This document shows positions 40,466 to 52,125 of a stretch of 64,000 nt of DNA, piece after piece. How positions within the stretch are numbered: position 1 is the first letter of the stretch; every line of letters starts with the position of its first letter. Source of the DNA: Hirundichthys speculiger (Eukaryota; Chordata; Actinopteri; Beloniformes; Exocoetidae); contig JAGFBZ010000680.1 of NCBI GenBank assembly GCA_018398805.1, positions 122,085-186,084 on the forward strand. Reading direction: 5' to 3'. The translations under genes were made by a program, and so were the position numbers. The notes under the pieces were generated by a model. It was given only the letters and a program-made list of their open reading frames with translations, was not told where the DNA came from and searched no databases.

Positions 40466-41160
40466 TCTGAACCTTTACCTCCTACACACGTTTCATTTTC
40501 TCTCCTTTTTTAAACATAAATCCCCGTCAGTCCAGTGGCCTCTGACTGGTCTTCAGGTCAAACACTTCATACAGGTGAGTTTGGCCTGTTCACCTGACTC
40601 ACCTGTTCTGTTGGATTTAGATCAATCTCTGCTTTTATTTATCTGTAGCCTCGTTTTGCAGATACGGAGGCCTGATTCCCTCCTTTCAGCTTTCAGATCT
40701 ATCGACAGCTCGCCCACTCCTGAGCTGCAGAAACATTGGCTTCGTCTGGCTGCTCGGCTCACGGATCCAACCGCCGCCTCTGCCTAACTGCAGCTCTCCA
40801 CTCAGGTCCCACCTGGATGCTGCCGGCGACAAACTGTTGCATAGCAACCTCCCGCTCTGCACCTACACAGTTTCTCCTGTAAAGAGACGGGGAACCTCAA
40901 AAAGATGTCGTTATGTGGGCAGCGTCGCCCACACGGGTCAGCGTCAACCAACAGCCACGAGGACTCCTTTGACTTCCTTTGCTCTTTCCGTCCATCCTCC
41001 CTCTCAAGCGGAGGAGAGGAAAGTGCGCACACACACATGCGCCCACGAGCATTCGCGTGAACCCTGACGAGCACACGCGTGGAAGCCGTGCAACACGGAG
41101 AAGGTGGACGTGTGGACGAGGAATAACAACGCAGCAACGCGTTTCATCTCCTCAGACTCA
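40466..41160. other. No gene recognised
   Basis: Spacer with open frames of 60-146 codons and no recognisable domain. Confidence 0.35.
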
Positions 41161-41161
41161 C

Positions 41162-41568
41162 TGAGGGCCACATCAGCATCGTGGTTGCCGTCGAAGGGCC
41201 AGACTGAAGACTGAATGTAACAAAATGCAATGTAAATCAAAATATATTAAACTACACCGTATTATATTGTTAATAACTGTTTCTGTATTTATTATGTATT
41301 AAAGTTTCAAATATTTAACTCTATATTATATTAAACTCAGTGTTGTGGTTGTAAACCTGCTCTAGTGGGTTTATCATTGTGGGTGATGACAAAATGCATT
41401 GTGGGAGATGTATTTTATTGTCAATATGTGCTTTAAAGTGATGTAAGCTTATTCTAAGTCTTAAAATATTGGTTTAAAATTTAAGCCAATAATGCACAAG
41501 CTCTCGAGGGCCACATAAAATGACGTGGTGGGCCACATTTGGCCCGCGGGCCTTGAGTTTGACACACG
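41162..41568. mobile_element. Short hAT-like element
   Basis: The left part has 'gagggccacatcagcatcgt'; the right end is 'cgcgggccttgagtttgac', then 'acacgtg'. This is the ending of the common 'gtgtcaaactcaaggcccg' hAT type. The duplication was not resolved. Confidence 0.5.
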
Positions 41569-42006
41569 TGTTGTAGATGATTACCTGAAACCTGAAACAG
41601 CCCATTTATGGGTCTAACATGTACATTTCCTCATTTTTTCAGTGTATCTATGTGTGTGTGTTCATGGTGACAAGTAGCTCTGCCATCACTGTCTGATTGT
41701 TAACCCCCAGAAATTCAAACACTGTACAGGTATGCACGATATTCACAGGTGTGACCGTAAAGCCGGAATCAACCGCCTGGAGCTGACGCGTCCAAACGAA
41801 CGTCTGAAACCACAAACCAGTGTTTGACTCGTGTCGACAGGTACGACTGGACGCTAAAACTGTCTTATTGGTGCAGCACATCAACAAACGTTTGGTCGCT
41901 CAGGGAGAGGAGGCGTGTCCACGCTGCCTCCAGGTGCACAGCAGGTGCAGTGACACACCTGGATGTGTGTCAGGTGGTGTCCTCTGTCCTGCAGTGGACA
42001 GGAAGT

Positions 42007-42087
<81 letters not shown>
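42007..42087. repeat. (TA)n microsatellite
   Basis: About 80 bp of uninterrupted alternating T and A. Confidence 0.97.
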
Positions 42088-42091
<4 letters not shown>

Positions 42092-42159
42092 CCCAGTGTG
42101 GCATCTTATTGTGATGCCTGATTGTTTTGTAAATAGGTGTCATTTGTATATAAATATTT

Positions 42160-42260
42160 ATACATAATAGAATAGAATAGAACTTTATTAATCCCACACC
42201 GGGGAAATTCACTTGTAACAGCAGCAGGTTGGACAGATGAAAAAGTAGTAAGTACTTATA
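42160..42260. mobile_element. Possible LINE 3' end
   Basis: A (gaata)n run followed by 'actttattaatcccacaccg' and 'gggaaattcac' is a frequent 3' end of fish LINE copies. No coding part. Confidence 0.4.
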
Positions 42261-42539
42261 AAAACAAATTGGCTAAAAAGTAATAATAATATAAAATGTA
42301 TATATATAGCTCTCAGAAAAATATACAAAAATTAACCAATTGTTAGAAAATAAGCTATATATACAGCAGTATAACTTTGTTTACTAAATTTGTGTATGTG
42401 TTCTTGATGTTTGTGGTTTTCACAGTTTTTTTTTCTTACTTTTTTAACTTGAAAACTTTAACTTACCTTTAACTTGAACAAGACGGTGTGTTTCTATCAA
42501 TAAACTCAATAGTTAAAGGAATTTAAAGAAACCCCGTCA

Positions 42540-42950
42540 TTTTTTAAAGTCCCGGTCCGCCTGCGCGTTTGGCATTTCTGTCCCTTTTGGCTCCCCGTAG
42601 CCGCATCCTCTCCTCACGGCGCCGTCCGCCCCCCACCAGCGGACGCACGTGTCATTGGACGGCAGGAAGACGGAGCTCGCGCCGCCGGTAGGTGTGTGTT
42701 TTTGCCGCTTCAGCTTCAGCGCTGCTTTCAAACGCGAAGCCGCGGTTCCGGGCGTCGCGAACGCGCAGTCGCTGAGCTCGTTCCCGTGACGAGGACGGCG
42801 TCCGCACGCTCACCTGTCACCTGGGTGACGGCAGCGGCTAGCTGCTAGCGCGCACAGGTGCGGCTGCAGGTGACAAATACGGAAACGTGAGCCGGAGGAG
42901 GAGGAGGAGGTGTAGGTGGTAGGAAGCAGGCGAAGGTGGTAGGAAGCAAG
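42540..42950 (+). promoter_or_regulatory. CpG-rich promoter candidate, possibly immp2l
   Basis: About 400 bp of GC- and CpG-rich sequence with a CACGTG E-box and an ATTGG (inverted CCAAT) next to each other near 42647-42658, ending in a (gga)n run. A donor-like 'aaac/gtgagc' lies near 42886. The first immp2l coding exon at 54640 is preceded by a splice acceptor, so a noncoding exon must lie upstream, and this is the best CpG-rich candidate in between. Inference from position. Confidence 0.4.
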
Positions 42951-43104
42951 GCTGCACCGGTTTAGGAGGCTACATGGTGCCAAACACCGATGCTTTTATT
43001 TGGACCACGAGAAGATGATAATGATGATCTTCCAGGACGCTTCTGTCCTCTTTTAGAGGCGCACGTGCATCATAACGTTGACTCTGCTACCAGAGTTATC
43101 TCCA

Positions 43105-43890
43105 TCTCCTTTTATTTAAATGTTCTGCTGCCATATGAACTAAAGTGTCATAACATTTGTTGTTCAAGCACTTTTAACATCAGCACTTGTCAGTAACACA
43201 GATTTAGTGTAAATGTCTTAAAAATGTAAAATAAAATAAAGCTTATTGCCACTGCCAGGGCATTAATGTCATCCTGTTTTTTATGAAAAATAAAAAAAAG
43301 TCTACAAACAAAATCCTGAGCCACAATCAGAACATTAAAACAGGTAATTTCTGAGGTAACAGCAGAAACTTTTAACGGGGAGTTCAACTTGTCAGTTGTT
43401 ACAAATAACCTTGTTTCTGTTGAATCCTCCGTCTGGGAGAACTTTAAAATGAAAATGTTCATGTTAAAGTTCAGTTACTTTACCAATCCGTGTATCATTC
43501 ATTCTTTCCATTTTCAATTGTCCATCAAAAAAAGTATATAAAAAATAAAAAGTGACATTTTATTACGTTTTTCGTTTTTAAATCTAACATAAAAAATGAA
43601 AAAATGCGAAATTAAAAAAACAGGCCACAGAACTGAATTAGTTTTATAATGGAGGACTGGACTTTCTGTTGTCATTACACATCTGTGCCACTAGATGGAG
43701 CCGCACTGCAGTAACCAGCTAGAGAACAGCAGGACAGTGAACACATGGAGCAGATCTGATGGAACATGGAGGAATGATGAGAAAGTTTTGTTGCAGTCAA
43801 GAATTTTGTTTTTCAGACAGAATTGTTAATATTGCTACCTGAGTTTCTACCTGAACTGTAAAGTTCACTGAATTTTACCGTTCTCCATGT
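43105..43890. mobile_element. hAT-like family E, internal fragment
   Basis: Matches 13650-14520 closely ('atgttctgctgccatatgaa', 'cactagatggagc') but lacks both 'gctgggcaa' ends. The left boundary is abrupt after unique sequence. Confidence 0.8.
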
Positions 43891-44489
43891 CTGTTTTAGG
43901 TTTTCTGCATAATATGTAATCTTTGCTGCTGCGTTTATGGATGTTCTGTTACTGTCCAGGATGAGTCTGATGTGTTTACTGACCTTTTCTATTGTGTTGC
44001 CACTGATGGAGATCAGGTTCCTCATAGACCCTCATAAAACTAAAGAACTGATGGATAAATGTGTAAAATGATGCCAGTTAGAGCAGAAGTTTCCACACTT
44101 TTTTTTAGCCCCTTTTCCCATTTTTGCTGAAAAATTATTTTTTGTATCCCTGAGTCCCACAGAAAGCAACTTGGAGTGGTGCGCTTATTTGCATGCATGA
44201 TTGATAACAAACTCACCTGAAGGTTTCGAGGTCACGTGACCGTTTCGCAGGCTAACAATGTAGTAGGGCTTTGTTGCCTCCCCCCCCTGTTATGGCCCCC
44301 TCGTTATATCTGGTAATTATTTGAAGATCAGGTGGTGCACAGCTCAGGACTGCTGGATGGTTCCTGCAGCGATACGACTCGCTGCTTCACTGTCCTCAGA
44401 TGAAGTCCTTCCTGTGGTTCCATACTGATCAACATTTATATGCATACCAGACTATTACAGACTAATTAGAACATACATCAGATTTTATT
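43891..44489. other. No gene recognised
   Basis: Spacer with short open frames only. Confidence 0.35.
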
Positions 44490-45005
44490 TAAAGAGTTAA
44501 CACCTATGGTGTCGACCTTTCTTCTTCAGAACTGCTGTAATTTGTTCTGGCATCAGTTTGTGGGTCCAGTCCCGTCTGATGTTGATCCATCAGTCCATCT
44601 TTGCTCTGTTGAAGTCCTGAGCTGGTCACAGTTTGAATTTTCCACCTGCTCCTCAGATCTGGGGCCACAGCTGTACAACTTCAGTGTTTTTTTTTTTTTA
44701 TCACTTTTCTTTGTGAAGTAGTGCTCCACCATGCTGGAAACAGCACAGATTATCACCACGTTGCTCCAGGGTTTCTGGGAGAAGTTGCTTTTGGAGGACA
44801 TGTTGATGTTCTTCATTCATGGCTGTGTTTGTGGGTAGAACTGTCAGTGAAATCAGTCCCTTAAATGAGGAGGAGCACCAAACCTGCCTGGTGGTCACTT
44901 TTCCAGACTGTCCTGGATGATTTCACTCCATCCTGGATGGTTTTTTCAAGCACAGAAGTGGCTTCTTTGTTCCTCCTCACAACACAAGGCAGCTGTCTTT
45001 ACCTC
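44490..45005 (-). mobile_element. Tc1-like transposase remnant, C-terminal part
   Basis: Minus-strand broken frames give NEEHQHVLQKQLLPETLEQR and then GDNLCCFQHGGALLHKEK. This has the layout of the Tc1 transposase segment leading to the DDE catalytic region (Y/H-x-x-x-L-x-x-x-L-L-P, then the FQ-H block). Several frame breaks. The N-terminal part lies on the far side of the minisatellite, at 48266-48440. Confidence 0.6.
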
Positions 45006-48000
45006 ACCATGCATGCAGGCGCAGTCAGGGATGCAGACACAGTCAGGGATGCAGGCGCAGTCAGGGATGCAGACACAGTCAGGGATGCGGGCGCAGGCAG
45101 GGATGCAGGCGCAGTCAGGGATGCAGGCGCAGGCAGGGATGCAGACTCAGTCAGGGATGCAGATGCAGTCAGGAATGCGGGTGGAGTCAGGGATGCGGGC
45201 GCAGTCAGGGATGCAGGCACAGGAAGGGATGCAGGCGCAGTCAGGGATGCAGGCGCAGTCAGGGATGCAGATGCAGTCAGGGATGCAGGCACAGGCAGGG
45301 ATGCAGGCGCAGTCAGGGATGCGGGCGCAGTCAGGGATGCAGACGCAGTCAGGGATGCGGGCGCAGGCAGGGATGCAGGCGCAGTCAGGGATGCAGGTGC
45401 AGTCAGGGATGCAGGCGCAGGCAGGGATGCAGGCGCAGGCAGGGATGCAGACTCATTCAGGGATGCAGATGCAGTCAGAAATGCGGGTGGAGTCAGGGAT
45501 GCGGGCGCAGTCAGGGATGCGGGCGCAGTCAGGGATGCAGGCACAGGCAGGGATGCGGGCGCAGTCAGGGATGCAGACACAGTCAGGGATGCGGGCACAG
45601 GCAGGGATGCAGGCGCAGGCAGGGATGCAGGCACAGGCAGGGATGCGGACTCAGTCAGGGGTGCAGACTCAGTCAGGAATGCGGGTGGAGTCAGGGATGC
45701 GGGCGCAGTCAGGGATGCGGGCGCAGTCAGGGATGCGGGCGCAGTCAGGGATGCAGATTCAGTCAGGGATGCAGATTCAGTCAGGGATGCAGATTCAGTC
45801 AGGGATGCGGGCGCAGTCAGGGATGCGGGCGCAGTCAGGGATGCGGGCGCAGTCAGGGATGCGGGCGCAGTCAGGGAGGCAGACGCAGTCAGGGATGCAG
45901 ACGCAGTCAGGGATGCAGGGATGCAGACACAGTCAGGGATGCGGGCGCAGTCAGGGATGCGGGCGCAGTCAGGGATGCAGACGCAGTCAGGGATGCAGAC
46001 GCAGTCAGGGTCAGACGAGTCAGGATGCAGGGATGCAGACACAGTCAGAGATGCGGGCACAGTCAGAGATGCGGGCGCAGTCAGGGATGCGGGTGCAGTC
46101 AGGGATGCAGATGCAGTCAGGGATGCAGATTCTGTCAGGGATGCGGGCGCAGTCAGGCAGATTCAGTCATGATTCAGTCAGGGATGCAGACGCAGTCAGG
46201 GATGCAGATTGGTCAGGGATGCAGACGGGTCAGTCAGGGATGCAGAGGATCAGCAGTCAGGCAGATCAGGGATCAGATTCAGACGCAGTCAGGGATGCAG
46301 ATCAGGGCAGTCAGTCAGGATGCAGACAGTTCAGTCAGGGATGCAGACGCAGTCAGGAATGCGGGTCAGGAGTCAGCGGGCGCAGTCAGGATGCAGGCGC
46401 AGTCAGGGATGCAGGCGCAGTCAGGGGGATGCAGATTCAGTCAGGATGCAGGCGCAGTCAGGGATGCAGGCGCAGTCAGGGATGCAGATGCAGTTCAGGG
46501 ATGCAGGGATGCAGGGATGCAGGCAGCAGTCAGGGATGCGGGCGCAGTCAGGGATGCAGGCAGCAGGGATGCGGGCGCAGTCAGGGATGCGGGCGCAGTC
46601 AGGGATGCAGACGCAGTCAGGGATGCAGGGATGCAGACACAGTCAGAGATGCGGGCGCAGTCAGGGTTGCGGGTGCAGTCAGGGATGCAGATGCAGTCAG
46701 GGATGCAGATTCAGTCAGGGATGCAGACAGCAGTCAGGGATGCAGACGCAGTCAGGGATGCAGGGATGCAGTCAGGGATGCAGACGCAGTCAGGGATGCA
46801 GATCAGTCAGGGTCAGCAGATTCAGTCAGGGATGCAGACTCAGTCAGGGATGCAGACGTCAGTCCAGGGATGCAGACGCAGTCAGGAGTCAGCAGACGCA
46901 GTCAGGATGCAGACGCAGTCAGGAATGCAGATCAGTGCAGACGCAGGAGTCAGGGATGCAGATGCAGTCAGGGATGCAGATCAGTCAGGGATGCAGACGG
47001 CAGTCAGTCAGCAGTCAGGATGCAGGGATGCAGACGCAGTCAGGGATGCGGGCGCAGTCAGGAATGCAGGGATGCAGATGCAGTCAGGGATGCAGATGCA
47101 GTCAGGGATGCAGGGATTCAGACACAGTCAGGGATGCAGACGCAGTCAGGGATGCGGGTGCAGTCAGGGATGCAGATGCAGTCAGGGATGCAGATTCTGT
47201 CAGGGATGCGGGCGCAGTCAGGGATGCAGATTCAGTCAGGGATGCAGACGCAGTCAGGGATGTAGACTCAGTCAGGGATGCAGACGCAGTCAGGGATGCA
47301 GATTCGGTCAGGGATGCAGACGCGGTCAGGGATGTCAGTCAGGGATGCAGACGCAGTCAGGGATGAGTCAGGGAATGCAGTCAGGGATGCGGGCGCAGTC
47401 AGGGATGCAGGCGCAGTCAGGGATGCAGGCGCAGTCAGGGATGCAGATTCAGTCAGGGATGCAGATTCAGTCAGGGATGCAGGGCGCAGTCAGGGATGCA
47501 GTCAGGGATGCAGGGATGCGGGCAGTCAGGGATGCGGGCGCAGTCAGGGATGCGGGTGCAGTCAGGGATGCAGACGCAGTCAGGGATGCAGGGATGCAGA
47601 CACAGTCAGAGATGCGGGCGCAGTCAGGGATGCGGGTGCAGTCAGGGATGCAGATGCAGTCAGGGATGCAGATTCTGCCAGGGATGCGGGCGCAGTCAGG
47701 GATGCAGATTCAGTCAGGGATGCAGATTCAGTCAGGGATGCAGATTCAGTCAGGGATGCAGACGCAGTCAGGGATGTAGACGCAGTCAGGGATGCAGACT
47801 CAGTCAGGGATGCAGACGCAGTCAGGGATGCAGACTCAGTCAGGGATGCAGACTCAGTCAGGGATGCAGCAGTCATGCAGACGCAGTCAGGGATGCAGAC
47901 GCAGTCAGGAATGCAGATGCAGTCAGGAATGCAGACGCAGTCAGGGATGCAGATTCAGTCAGGGATGCAGACTCAGTCAGGGATGCAAATTCAGTCAGGG

Positions 48001-48265
48001 ATGCAGGCGCAGTCAGGGATGCAGACGCAGTCAGGGAAGCAGTCGCAGTCAGGGATGCAGGGATGCAGATGCAGTCAGGGATGCGGGCGCAGTCAGGAAT
48101 GCAGGGATGCAGATGCAGTCAGGGATGCAGATGCAGTCAGGGATGCAGGGATTCAGACACAGTCAGGGATGCAGACGCAGTCAGGGATGCAGACGCAGTC
48201 AGGGATGCAGGCGCAGTCAGGGATGCAGACTCAGTCAGGGATGCAGACGCAGTCAGGGATGCAGG
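45006..48265. repeat. Minisatellite, 18-bp unit, 3.26 kb
   Basis: Units of 'gcagtcagggatgcagac' with third-position-like variants (gcgggc, cagatt, cagatg). The left half is regular; between about 46150 and 47530 many units are shortened or fused, so the phase shifts. Because 18 is a multiple of 3, all frames can stay open (up to 782 codons of Asp-Ala-Gly-Ala-Val-Arg or Met-Gln-Thr-Gln-Ser-Gly). These are not credible genes. Confidence 0.97.
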
Positions 48266-48440
48266 CGCCTTGGTGAGGCAGCTCTGCAGCGGTGCTGTCA
48301 CGGTTCTTTGGCTGAATCCTCACTAGGAAATGAAGCTGCTGCTTGCTGGACAGTCTTGGCTGTCCTGAGGCTTTCTTCTCTTTGAAGTTCTTGATCAGGC
48401 GGTAAATGATTATTTCAGGAGCAATTTTCTGCATATGAGA
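48266..48440 (-). mobile_element. Tc1-like transposase remnant, N-terminal part
   Basis: On the minus strand it reads IIYRLIKNFKEKKASGQPRL, then LVRIQPKNRDSTAAELPHQG. This matches the second helix-turn-helix of Tc1 transposases (Y-R-x-x-K-x-F-K-E, G-x-P-R, then R-x-x-x-K-N-R). It is followed at once by the minisatellite, so the element was split by repeat growth. Confidence 0.75.
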
Positions 48441-50104
48441 CCATTTTCATGCGGCAGTGATGACTCCTCGCATTTCTGGAGCACCAGAGGATAAATGTCT
48501 GCCTTCCCTCTGTAACAGTCAGCCTTCTCTCAGTTTCCAGTCAGAGTTATAGTGGTTTCCGCTGACGTTGATATTAACGCTCGTCCTGATCACTGCGTTG
48601 CTGAAACCATGTTAGTTGGTCATGTGACGCCTGAGGCAGAGTTCATCTCTAGTCATCTTTATTTCTATAGCGTCTATTACAATACAGATTCATCAGCCTG
48701 GTTGAGATCTCTCATCTGGTCCAGCCTCAGTTCATGCAGTCCTGGAACTGTTGTATTGTGCTGATGTGCTGCAGCTGTTGGACAGCTGTGCTGATGTGCA
48801 GCACTCATTTCTATTGATGTTGCCTTTAGGGTTTCAGTGCTGTCAGCAGGTGTTACTTGATGCTTTTGGAGGCTTTGTGGTTGTTTCCTGTCAGGGTGAA
48901 ACGTGGAAGTGGACCAATAGTTGAAGCTCCAGACTCTCTGGCTTCAGCTGCTCAAGAAGCTGCGCTGAAATACCTAAAACAGAAAACTTTTATTTACTTG
49001 CTCTGTAAATCCAGATGTGTCATCTCAGAGTCTGAGCAGGTGTATGAGGATTCAGGTAAAACAGTAACAGGTCACATCCTCTCAGAGCTGTCTCACTGTA
49101 GTTTAATGTTGTGGAGCTGGACGCCTGTGGAACCACTGAGTCATTGATAACATGGATTTTCTAATTAACAATCCAGGAAAAAAAAAAATGGACGTTCAGC
49201 TAACAAAGTGAGAAACTGTTTTTTTTTTCATTTAAGTGTGACTTTGATGTGGGAGCTGCTGCGTCAGCTACGCCGTTTAAAAGCGCCCACAGGAAGTCAC
49301 AGGAAACAAGGTCGTTTTAATGTGGGTGCTGTGGGGCATCAGTGGAGAAACTCTCGCTGTAAAACCCAGAGACCTTGAAGCTCCACATCGACTTCCTCTG
49401 CTAATCCACTTTCTCTCTGTGAGAGAAATTATGCAGCGAGGGCTGTACAGAAGTGTAACGGCAGTATGTTCGTGTCAGGATGGCTTATTATGGTGGGATG
49501 GATTTTCTGCTCTGCTGCTGGAGTTTCTCCCTCCAGCTCACGGCGGGTGACTGATGTCAGAGGAGCTGAAGAAGCAAATCACTGTGGTTAAACAGATGTA
49601 ACGTAGACGAGAGCAGAGAACAGTTGCTCTATAAACTGGCTGTTTAGGCATTTGGGAGTTATTAATAAGTGTGCTAGGACAGTCATTAATAACGAAAGGA
49701 GTTCATTAATAATATGAACTGGGACACCAGCTGATAATCATGGCCAAGATGGGTCTGGTTAGTTAGAGGAGAGCCTTTCAAGAACAGACAGTAAACTGGT
49801 TTCCCACCAACAACAACAACATCGACTGTCATTCCCACATTGACGCACTAGGGGTGCACCAATGTATGTGCTTTCCATCCAGAGGTTATGTAACAGAGAG
49901 GCTGACGGTCTGGCTCTAAAGGTGTGCAACACGCAGGAAAAAGGAACAAATGAACTGAGCTCTTCCCAGACACAAACGCCTCTTAGGGAGGGACTGCAGG
50001 TGCTGCTTGTCCCCGCTGGTTCTGGGGGTTTAAAAGCCAACGAGGGCCCAGTTACATCATGTTACCTGGCTGGACAGTCATTTAGCTCCGGAAAGCCTTC
50101 TGGA
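48441..50104. other. No gene recognised
   Basis: Spacer with short open frames (70-96 codons). A solo hAT-type end 'taggggtgcaccaatgta' lies at 49850. Nothing else is supported. Confidence 0.35.
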
Positions 50105-50106
50105 GG

Positions 50107-52125
50107 TCTGTGGAATGAGGTCCACAGATGGAGGAATGAGGTCCACAGATGGAGGAACTGGTCCATAGCTGGAGGAATGAGTCCACAGCTGGAGGAACAG
50201 GTCCACAGCTGGAGGAACCGGTCCACAGCTGGAGGAATGAGTCCACAGCTGGAGGAACAGGTCCACAGATGGAGGAACAAGTCCACAGCCGGAGGAACGA
50301 GTCCACAGCTGGAGGAACGGGTCCACAGCTGGAGGAACCGGTCCACAGCTGGAGGAATGAGTCCACAGCTGGAGGAACAGATCCACAGATGGAGGAACAA
50401 GTCCACAGCCGGAGGAACGAGTCCACAGATGGAGGAACAAGTCCACAGCTGGAGGAACGGGTCCACAGCTGGAGGAACCGGTCCACAGCTGGAGGAATGA
50501 GTCCACAGCTGGAGGAACAGGTCCACAGATGGAGGAACAAGTCCACAGCCGGAGGAACGAGTCCACAGATGGAGGAACAAGTCCACAGCCGGAGGAACGA
50601 GTCCACAGATGGAGGAACAAGTCCACAGATGGAGGAATGAGGTCCATAGCTGGAGGAAGGAGTCCACGGCTGGAGGAAGGAGTCCACGGCTGGAGGAACG
50701 AGTCCACAGCTGGAGGAAGGAGTCCACGGATGGAGGAACGAGTCCACGGATGGAGGAACGAGTCCACGGAGGAGGAAAGTCCCAAGATGGAGGAACGAGT
50801 CCACAGATGGAGGAACGAGTCCACAGATGAAGGAACCAGTCCACAGATGGAGGAACGAGTCCACAGATGGAGGAACGAGTCCAGAGATGGAGGAACCAGT
50901 CCACAGATGGAGGAACGAGTCCACAGATGGAGGAACCAGTCCACAGATGAAGGAACCAGTCCACAGATGGAGGAACGAGTCCACAGATGGAGGAACGAGT
51001 CCACAGATGGAGGAACGAGTCCACAGATGGAGGAACAAGTCCACGGATGGAGGAAGGAGTCCACGGATGGAGGAAGGAGTCCAGAGATGGAGGAACCAGT
51101 CCACAGCTGGAGGAACGGGTCCACAGATGGAGGAACGAGTCCACAGATGGAGGAACCAGTCCACAGATGGAGGAACCAGTCCACAGATGGAGGAACAAGT
51201 CCACGGATGGAGGAAGGAGTCCACGGATGGAGGAAGGAGTCCAGTGATGGAGGAACCAGTCCACAGCTGGAGGAACGGGTCCACAGATGGAGGAACGAGT
51301 CCACAGATGGAGGAACGAGTCCACAGCTGGAGGAACGGGTCCACAGCTGGAGGACCGAGTCCACAGCTGGAGGAACGAGTCCACAGATGGAGGAACGAGT
51401 CCACAGATGGAGGAACGAGTCCACAGATGGAGGAACGAGTCCACAGACGGAGGAACAAGTCCACAGATGGAGGAACAATCCACAGATGGAGGAACAAGTC
51501 CACAGACGGAGAAACGAGTCTATAGATAGAGGAAAGAGTCCACAGATGGAGGAACAAGTCCACACATGGAGGAATGAGTCCACAGATGGAGAAATGTGTC
51601 CACAGCTGGAGGAACGGGTCCACAGCTGGAGGAACGAGTCCACAGCTGGAGGAACGAGTCCACAGATGGAGGAACCAGTCCACAGATGGAGGAACGAGTC
51701 CACAGATGGAGGAACGAGTCCACAGCTGGAGGAACGAGTCCAGAGATGGAGGAACAAGTCCACAGATGGAGGAACGAGTCCACAGATGGAGGAACGAGTC
51801 CACAGATGGAGGAACGGGTCCACAGATGGAGGAACGAGTCCACAGATGGAGAAATGTGTCCACAGCTGGAGGAACGGGTCCACAGCTGGAGGAACGAGTC
51901 CACAGCTGGAGGAACGAGTCCACAGATGGAGGAACCAGTCCACAGATGGAGGAACGAGTCCACAGATGGAGGAACGAGTCCACAGACGGAGGAACGAGTC
52001 CACAGCTGAAGGAACGAGTCCAGAGATGGAGGAACCAGTCCACAGATGGAGGAACGAGTCCACAGATGGAGGAACGGGTCCACAGATGGAGGAACGAGTC
52101 CACAGATAGAGGAAGAGCTCCACAG
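50107..52125. repeat. Minisatellite, 20-bp unit, 2.0 kb
   Basis: Units of 'gagtccacagatggaggaac' with variants (agctgg, cggatgg, aggaagg). Larger blocks repeat, for example 51596-51720 compared with 51850-51970. At the left edge is an inverted part-unit (50107-50128). Frames up to 718 codons on both strands are artefacts of low stop content. Two to three more units resume at 53718 after a hAT insertion. Confidence 0.97.

Noticed and set aside
44865..48385. Very long open frames (up to 782 codons) of Asp-Ala-Gly-Ala-Val-Arg or Met-Gln-Thr-Gln-Ser-Gly repeats
   Set aside because: They follow from an 18-bp repeat, a multiple of three with no stop. Several frames on both strands are open at once, and the phase breaks in the right half.
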